Positions 60,480-64,000 of a stretch of 64,000 bases of DNA are shown piece after piece. Positions within the stretch are counted from its first letter, which is position 1. Each line of letters starts with the position of its first letter. The stretch comes from Paenibacillus glycanilyticus (GTDB lineage: Bacteria > Bacillota > Bacilli > Paenibacillales > Paenibacillaceae), in assembly GCF_030161375.1 (NCBI RefSeq), contig NZ_BSSQ01000019.1, positions 124,001 to 188,000 on the forward strand. Direction: 5' to 3'. Both the position numbers and the translations under genes were made by a program. A model generated the notes under the pieces. That model did no database searches. It was not told the origin of the DNA and worked only from the letters and a program-made list of their open reading frames with translations.

Positions 60480-60570
60480 TTAACGGTCATTTGTACTTGC
60501 ATTGGATCCGTATGTCTGTTATATAATAGGAACGTATGTTCTAAAACATTAAAAAAGGCAGTGATTCAAA

Positions 60571-60792
60571 ATGTTGAATGATACCGAACGCAAGCTGCTT
60601 CGGATTTTGTATAACCGCAACGGACATCAGAACACGCCCGTCTCGATTCCGGAATTGGCGCGTTTCGCACAGCGGGAACCCGGTCAAATCCGGAAAGCGC
60701 TCGAACGTCTGCGGGAAGAACGGTTTATTGAATGGGAAGAACGAATAAACGCCGTCAAAGTTGTACCCGGATGGCAGCAATTTGCGAAATAA
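60571..60792 (+). CDS. Small winged-helix DNA-binding protein
   Basis: 73 residues forming just one winged helix: NDTERKLLRILYNRNGHQNTPVSIPELARFAQREPGQIRKALERLREERFIEWEE, i.e. helix, turn and recognition helix, then the wing. No effector domain. AAAAGGCAG lies 9 bases before the ATG; a TATAAT at 60522-60527 with TTGCAT (19-bp spacer) may drive it. Its own terminator follows, so it is a single-gene unit. Target unknown. Confidence 0.8.
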   Translation: MLNDTERKLLRILYNRNGHQNTPVSIPELARFAQREPGQIRKALERLREERFIEWEERINAVKVVPGWQQFAK

Positions 60793-60827
60793 GGACATGT
60801 CCCGCGAGGGACATGTCCTTATTTTAT
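60793..60827 (+). terminator. Rho-independent terminator
   Basis: Perfect GGACATGTCCC-GCGA-GGGACATGTCC hairpin followed by TTATTTTATTT. Confidence 0.9.
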
Positions 60828-60952
60828 TTGACAGCTAAAGAAAATTTTCGCAACAGCTGGTGTAATGCCTCAATCGCATCGCCTCTAAACTGTATACGTT
60901 AGTAAAGATAAAGATTAATAGATTTGGAGATGGATAGGAGGACGGTGAAGCG

Positions 60953-61333
60953 ATGAAAATTATCGTAAACGAGAGAGAACTGAAAGAATATTTCGACGGG
61001 CTAGCCAAGCTGCTGCAGTCACGGTCATCCGACCGGTTTGACGCAACTGCGCTTATAGCTGAGCTGCGACAGTCATTGCGAGAGGAACTTGCCGAAGCTT
61101 ATCTTGATGGGCAACGATCCGGCGCCAACAGCTTCAACAAACTGAAGCAAGTGTTTGATCCGTACACAGGCCGGCCAGCAGAGCTGTTAACCCCGGCGGG
61201 TACCGTTGAAGGAACCATAGCAAAAGTAAGCGGCGAATATCTGATTGTTCGTGAACATGGGGGGACAAGCGTAATGGTGCCGCTTGAACAGTTGGTATCT
61301 TTTCAATTGACGGGAAAGCAGGTGGAACGATGA
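60953..61333 (+). CDS. DUF2642-like small protein (possible spore coat)
   Basis: 126 residues. A helical N-terminus (ELKEYFDGLAKLLQS, ALIAELRQSLREELAEAYLDGQRSG) and a C-terminal small beta-barrel region (GTVEGTIAKVSGEYLIVREHGGTSVMVPLEQLVSFQ), the pattern of DUF2642 proteins seen in spore coat-associated genes of Bacilli. AGGAGG precedes the ATG. It overlaps the next short gene by 4 bases and heads an operon with glycosyltransferases. Confidence 0.7.
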   Translation: MKIIVNERELKEYFDGLAKLLQSRSSDRFDATALIAELRQSLREELAEAYLDGQRSGANSFNKLKQVFDPYTGRPAELLTPAGTVEGTIAKVSGEYLIVREHGGTSVMVPLEQLVSFQLTGKQVER

Positions 61334-61521
61334 TTGAAGAATTGCAAGCATTGGTTAACATGGAGGTTCAAATCGCGACGGCGCTTGAAACGATCTGCGG
61401 CACAATTGTGTCGGTAGACGGTTCGGCGGTGACGCTCCGCACGTCCGAGGTGTTCGGGTATGAGAGCGGCAGTTATGCGATCATCCAGCTACGGTTTATT
61501 TCTTATATAAGACTGCTTTAA
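61330..61521 (+). CDS. Short DUF2642-like protein
   Basis: 63 residues, nearly only the small beta-barrel: NMEVQIATALETICGTIVSVDGSAVTLRTSEVFGYESGSYAIIQLRFISYIRLL. ATGA overlap with the preceding gene. The two probably act together; the fold is of the type seen in small coat-linked proteins. Confidence 0.7.
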   Translation: MIEELQALVNMEVQIATALETICGTIVSVDGSAVTLRTSEVFGYESGSYAIIQLRFISYIRLL

Positions 61522-61551
61522 TAAATGAAGATAACAAGGGAGGAGAGGCAA

Positions 61552-62280
61552 GTGTCATTAGAGCGCGTGCCGGGACTCGTCAGCATCGTCATTACGGTTT
61601 ACAATAAGCTTCCCTTTCTGAAGGATTGCTTGACAAGCCTGCTTAATCAGACCTATCCGAACTGGGAGGTCATTCTAATCGATGATGCTTCAACGGACGG
61701 ATCTTACGAATATATGATGAATTGGCTGAACGAGAACGAGCCTAACTTAAGGGAAGGCAAAGGAATCTATACGCTGCGGCTGCCTCGGAATGCAGGTTAT
61801 GCGGGGGCTATAACGGCTGGCATGTATTTAGCCAAAGGCGAGTTTATCGCCATTCAGGATGCGGACGATTGGTCTCATCCGGAGCGTTTTGCAAGACAGG
61901 TCCGTTATTTGAACAACCATCCGCATATCGATCTGCTAGGCACCAACTACGAAGTGTTTGAAGACGGGAGTCCAGAGCTTCTGAAGCCTGTGCACTGGCT
62001 CAAATACGGCGATCAGATCGGGAAGGTGTATGAAAAAGGCGGACATTGCATCTGCCACGGTACCGCGATGTTCCGTGGGACTGTATTTGACAGGATCGGC
62101 GGGCATACAAGACGTATTGAAGGAGCTGAAGATTACGAGTTTATTGCAAAAGTGATCAAGCCGGGAGCAAGGAACGTGGACAATTTGCGCGAGGTGCTGT
62201 ATTACTACCGCAAGCATCCGAAACAACGCTCGCGCGACTATTTCGGCAAGCCGAAGAAGGAACAAGATTATGACGCGTAA
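61552..62280 (+). CDS. Family 2 glycosyltransferase
   Basis: 242 residues, GT-A fold. SIVITVYNKLPFLKDCLTSLLNQTYPNWEVILIDDASTDGSYEY at the N-terminus, nucleotide-sugar/metal DXD-type segment AIQDADDWSHPERF, and EGAEDYEFIAKVIKPG later. No membrane helix, so cytosolic. GTG 61552 is taken because GGGAGGAGAGG lies just upstream. An ATG at 61525 is in frame but has no site. It overlaps the next glycosyltransferase by 11 bases. Confidence 0.9.
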   Translation: MSLERVPGLVSIVITVYNKLPFLKDCLTSLLNQTYPNWEVILIDDASTDGSYEYMMNWLNENEPNLREGKGIYTLRLPRNAGYAGAITAGMYLAKGEFIAIQDADDWSHPERFARQVRYLNNHPHIDLLGTNYEVFEDGSPELLKPVHWLKYGDQIGKVYEKGGHCICHGTAMFRGTVFDRIGGHTRRIEGAEDYEFIAKVIKPGARNVDNLREVLYYYRKHPKQRSRDYFGKPKKEQDYDA

Positions 62281-63403
62281 TCGAATCCGGTTGCTCATGG
62301 TCATGGACAGCCTGGCTGTTGGCGGAACGGAAACCTATGTGCTTAGCCTCGTCAAATCTTTTCCGGCCATTGGCATCATGCCGGTCTACGCGGGAGGAAC
62401 CGGCGTCATGTATGAATCCTTCGCCCGCATTGGCTGCCCGATTTATCGCGTTGGGCTCACAGCGGAACAGTTGCTTGACCCAGAGCAACAGGAGCAGGCG
62501 GAACGCGCGCTTATGCAAATCATGCGCAGCCGCAAGATTGATATCGTCCACATTCATCAAACGCCATCCGGGCTGTATGCGGCGGAAGCAGCGAGAAAGC
62601 TAGGCATCCCGGTTGTATTTACGGTGCACGGAGCGTATTATCCGCCCGAGCAGCTTCAACAGTTGAAAGCTGCGGGATGCATTTTCGTAAGCGTTAGTTT
62701 TCCTGTACAAGCCTATTTGGATGTTCTAGGCATCCCGTCCCATCTGATTGCGAACGGCATTGATTTCGATCAATTCCGTTCCGAATCTTCTGCCGCATTG
62801 AAAGCTAGCCTTCGTATACCGGAGGAGGAAAAAGTGATCGTGTATGCTTCCCGGCTGGCATGGGACAAAGCGGTTGTATGCGCCATGCTATTGCGGGCGG
62901 CACGTTCGATTCGCCTAAGCGGCTCTGCTCCTTTTCATGTCATTATCGTGGGATCGGGCAATCAGGCATCCGTAATCACCGAGCTGGCAGAAACCTTGAA
63001 TCAGGAATGCAATACCGCGTTCATCCATTTGGTAGGAAGTCAGATGCGCATGCACGACTACTACAATATTGGCGATCTGGTTGTCGGAACCGGGCGCGTG
63101 GCGCTGGAGGCGATGGCCTGCGGCAAACCCGTCCTCGCGATAGGCAATCACGGCTATTTTGGATTAGTGGAGCAGGCTGTTTATGACGAAGCATGGCTTT
63201 ATTATTTTGGCGATCATAACTCGAAGGAACGTCCCACCGAGCAGCGGATCGGAGAAGCAATCGGAGGACTTCTTGGTTCCGCGGATCAATTGGAGGAGAT
63301 TGGAAGGCAAGGACAAGCGTGGGCGCGGGCGAACTTTCACATCCGCGACAAAGCGTTACAGATGAAAGAACTGTATGAAACCTTGCTGGCACAAACGAAT
63401 TAG
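62270..63403 (+). CDS. Family 4-like glycosyltransferase
   Basis: 377 residues, GT-B fold. The N-terminal domain has LLMVMDSLAVGGTETYVLSLVKSF and IVHIHQTPSGLYAAEAARKLGIPVVFTVHG. The C-terminal domain has KVIVYASRLAWDKAV, VIIVGSGNQ, and the sugar-nucleotide binding GRVALEAMACGKPVLAIGNHG (a variant of the E-x7-E motif region). It is coupled by overlap to the GT2 gene. Together they would build a glycan, plausibly on the spore surface given the neighbours. Confidence 0.9.
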   Translation: MTRNRIRLLMVMDSLAVGGTETYVLSLVKSFPAIGIMPVYAGGTGVMYESFARIGCPIYRVGLTAEQLLDPEQQEQAERALMQIMRSRKIDIVHIHQTPSGLYAAEAARKLGIPVVFTVHGAYYPPEQLQQLKAAGCIFVSVSFPVQAYLDVLGIPSHLIANGIDFDQFRSESSAALKASLRIPEEEKVIVYASRLAWDKAVVCAMLLRAARSIRLSGSAPFHVIIVGSGNQASVITELAETLNQECNTAFIHLVGSQMRMHDYYNIGDLVVGTGRVALEAMACGKPVLAIGNHGYFGLVEQAVYDEAWLYYFGDHNSKERPTEQRIGEAIGGLLGSADQLEEIGRQGQAWARANFHIRDKALQMKELYETLLAQTN

Positions 63404-63422
63404 GAATGGGGAGAATGCAAAG

Positions 63423-64000
63423 ATGCGAAAAGTATTGTATTTAGGGTGGATCGGGTTCAACAATCTGGGGGACGAGTGGATGTGGGAGATGTTCAACGAG
63501 CTGGCGGAGACCCATCTGAAGAAAGACGAATATCAAGTCATCCCCTCTTTGCCGAACGTGGAATGGAAGAAAGTAAACGAATACGACACGATTGTTCTCG
63601 GTGGCGGCTCGCTGATCGTTCCCGGTTACGTCGACCTGGTTCATGAAGCGCTTGAGCTTGGGAAAAACATCGTGTTCTGGGGCAGCGGACATGACCGTCT
63701 CCATCAATGGCTGCCTTCTGCAGACGGACGGTTGAAGCCGGCGGCCGCGCTTGAGACCGCGCCATACAGCAAGAAGCTGAAAGCGATTATGGAGCATAAT
63801 GCTTATTGCGGCGTGCGCGGGCCGTGGACGGTTGATTATATAGAATCTCTTGGCGCCTATTCCAATAAGATCTCGATCAGCGGGGATCCCGCCATGCTGA
63901 TGAACGCATTGAACCCGGTCGATAGGTCAGACAGAAGCGTCCAAATCGGGAACAAGCGGACGATTGGCATCAACTGGGGCACTTCCTATAACCGGATCTA
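63423..64000 (+). CDS. Polysaccharide pyruvyl transferase-family protein (partial)
   Basis: The first 192 residues, cut by the window end. VLYLGWIGFNNLGDEWMWEMF at the N-terminus is the family opening (x-G-x-x-G-N-x-G-D-E), with TIVLGGGSLIVPGY and CGVRGPWTVDYIESLG later, matching the CsaB/PS_pyruv_trans superfamily. These add pyruvyl ketals to sugars, or act as related glycosyltransferases. GGGGAG lies 9 bases before the ATG. Last visible gene of the glycan operon. Confidence 0.88.
   Translation, partial: MRKVLYLGWIGFNNLGDEWMWEMFNELAETHLKKDEYQVIPSLPNVEWKKVNEYDTIVLGGGSLIVPGYVDLVHEALELGKNIVFWGSGHDRLHQWLPSADGRLKPAAALETAPYSKKLKAIMEHNAYCGVRGPWTVDYIESLGAYSNKISISGDPAMLMNALNPVDRSDRSVQIGNKRTIGINWGTSYNRI

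Overview
The window looks like a chromosomal piece of an endospore-forming, Paenibacillus-type Bacillota. It carries two complete GerA-type germinant receptor operons, a spore photoproduct lyase, YesM/YesN-type two-component genes, large ABC sugar-binding lipoproteins, S-layer-homology anchoring and strong AGGAGG-type ribosome binding sites. No rRNA, tRNA, CRISPR array or prophage block was seen.

Layout. 1-5.8 kb: the end of an MFS drug exporter, then small metabolic genes (SDR reductase, two GNAT acetyltransferases, a RibD/DHFR-like reductase behind a MerR-type promoter, an isochorismatase-type hydrolase), an orphan tyrosine recombinase with a lox-like inverted repeat at its promoter, and a frameshifted SRPBCC gene. 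5.9-26.6 kb: a Gram-positive polysaccharide utilisation locus. It has a surface-anchored GH16, a sugar-binding lipoprotein with two permeases, a five-bladed-propeller glycosidase, a GH92 mannosidase-like enzyme, a secreted GH16, a YesN-like regulator and YesM-like kinase on the opposite strand, and a multi-domain GH5-like enzyme. No ABC ATPase is present, so a shared MsmX-like ATPase is presumed. The extracellular enzymes would cut a glycan, the transporter import fragments, and the cytoplasmic enzymes finish them.

26.7-28.3 kb: a compact two-gene unit with its own promoter and terminator, made of a DUF4062/TIR-like protein with a GAF-like C-terminus and a translationally coupled 91-residue partner. 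This is the best candidate here for an undescribed system. 28.3-34.1 kb: a hybrid PAS histidine kinase, an OmpR-type two-component pair overlapping a lipoprotein gene, and an NlpC/P60 peptidase. 34.5-39.6 kb: an autoregulated ArsR/SRPBCC operon, then a short UvrA-like ABC protein, a YdeI-like protein and a YcaQ/AlkZ-like DNA glycosylase, a possible genotoxin-tolerance group. 39.6-45.3 kb: small hypothetical proteins, an EcsC-family protein, a frameshifted sulfatase, a cupredoxin, a cysteine desulfurase and a DUF6376-type lipoprotein.

45.4-64 kb: a spore-oriented region with splB and a gerACB operon on the plus strand, two tandem paralogous beta-helix (pectate-lyase-superfamily) enzymes, and a second gerACB operon facing the other way. 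After these come a small winged-helix protein, two short DUF2642-like proteins and a glycosyltransferase/pyruvyltransferase cluster cut by the window edge. The sulfatase and the SRPBCC gene each carry one apparent single-base deletion. They could be pseudogenes or assembly errors.
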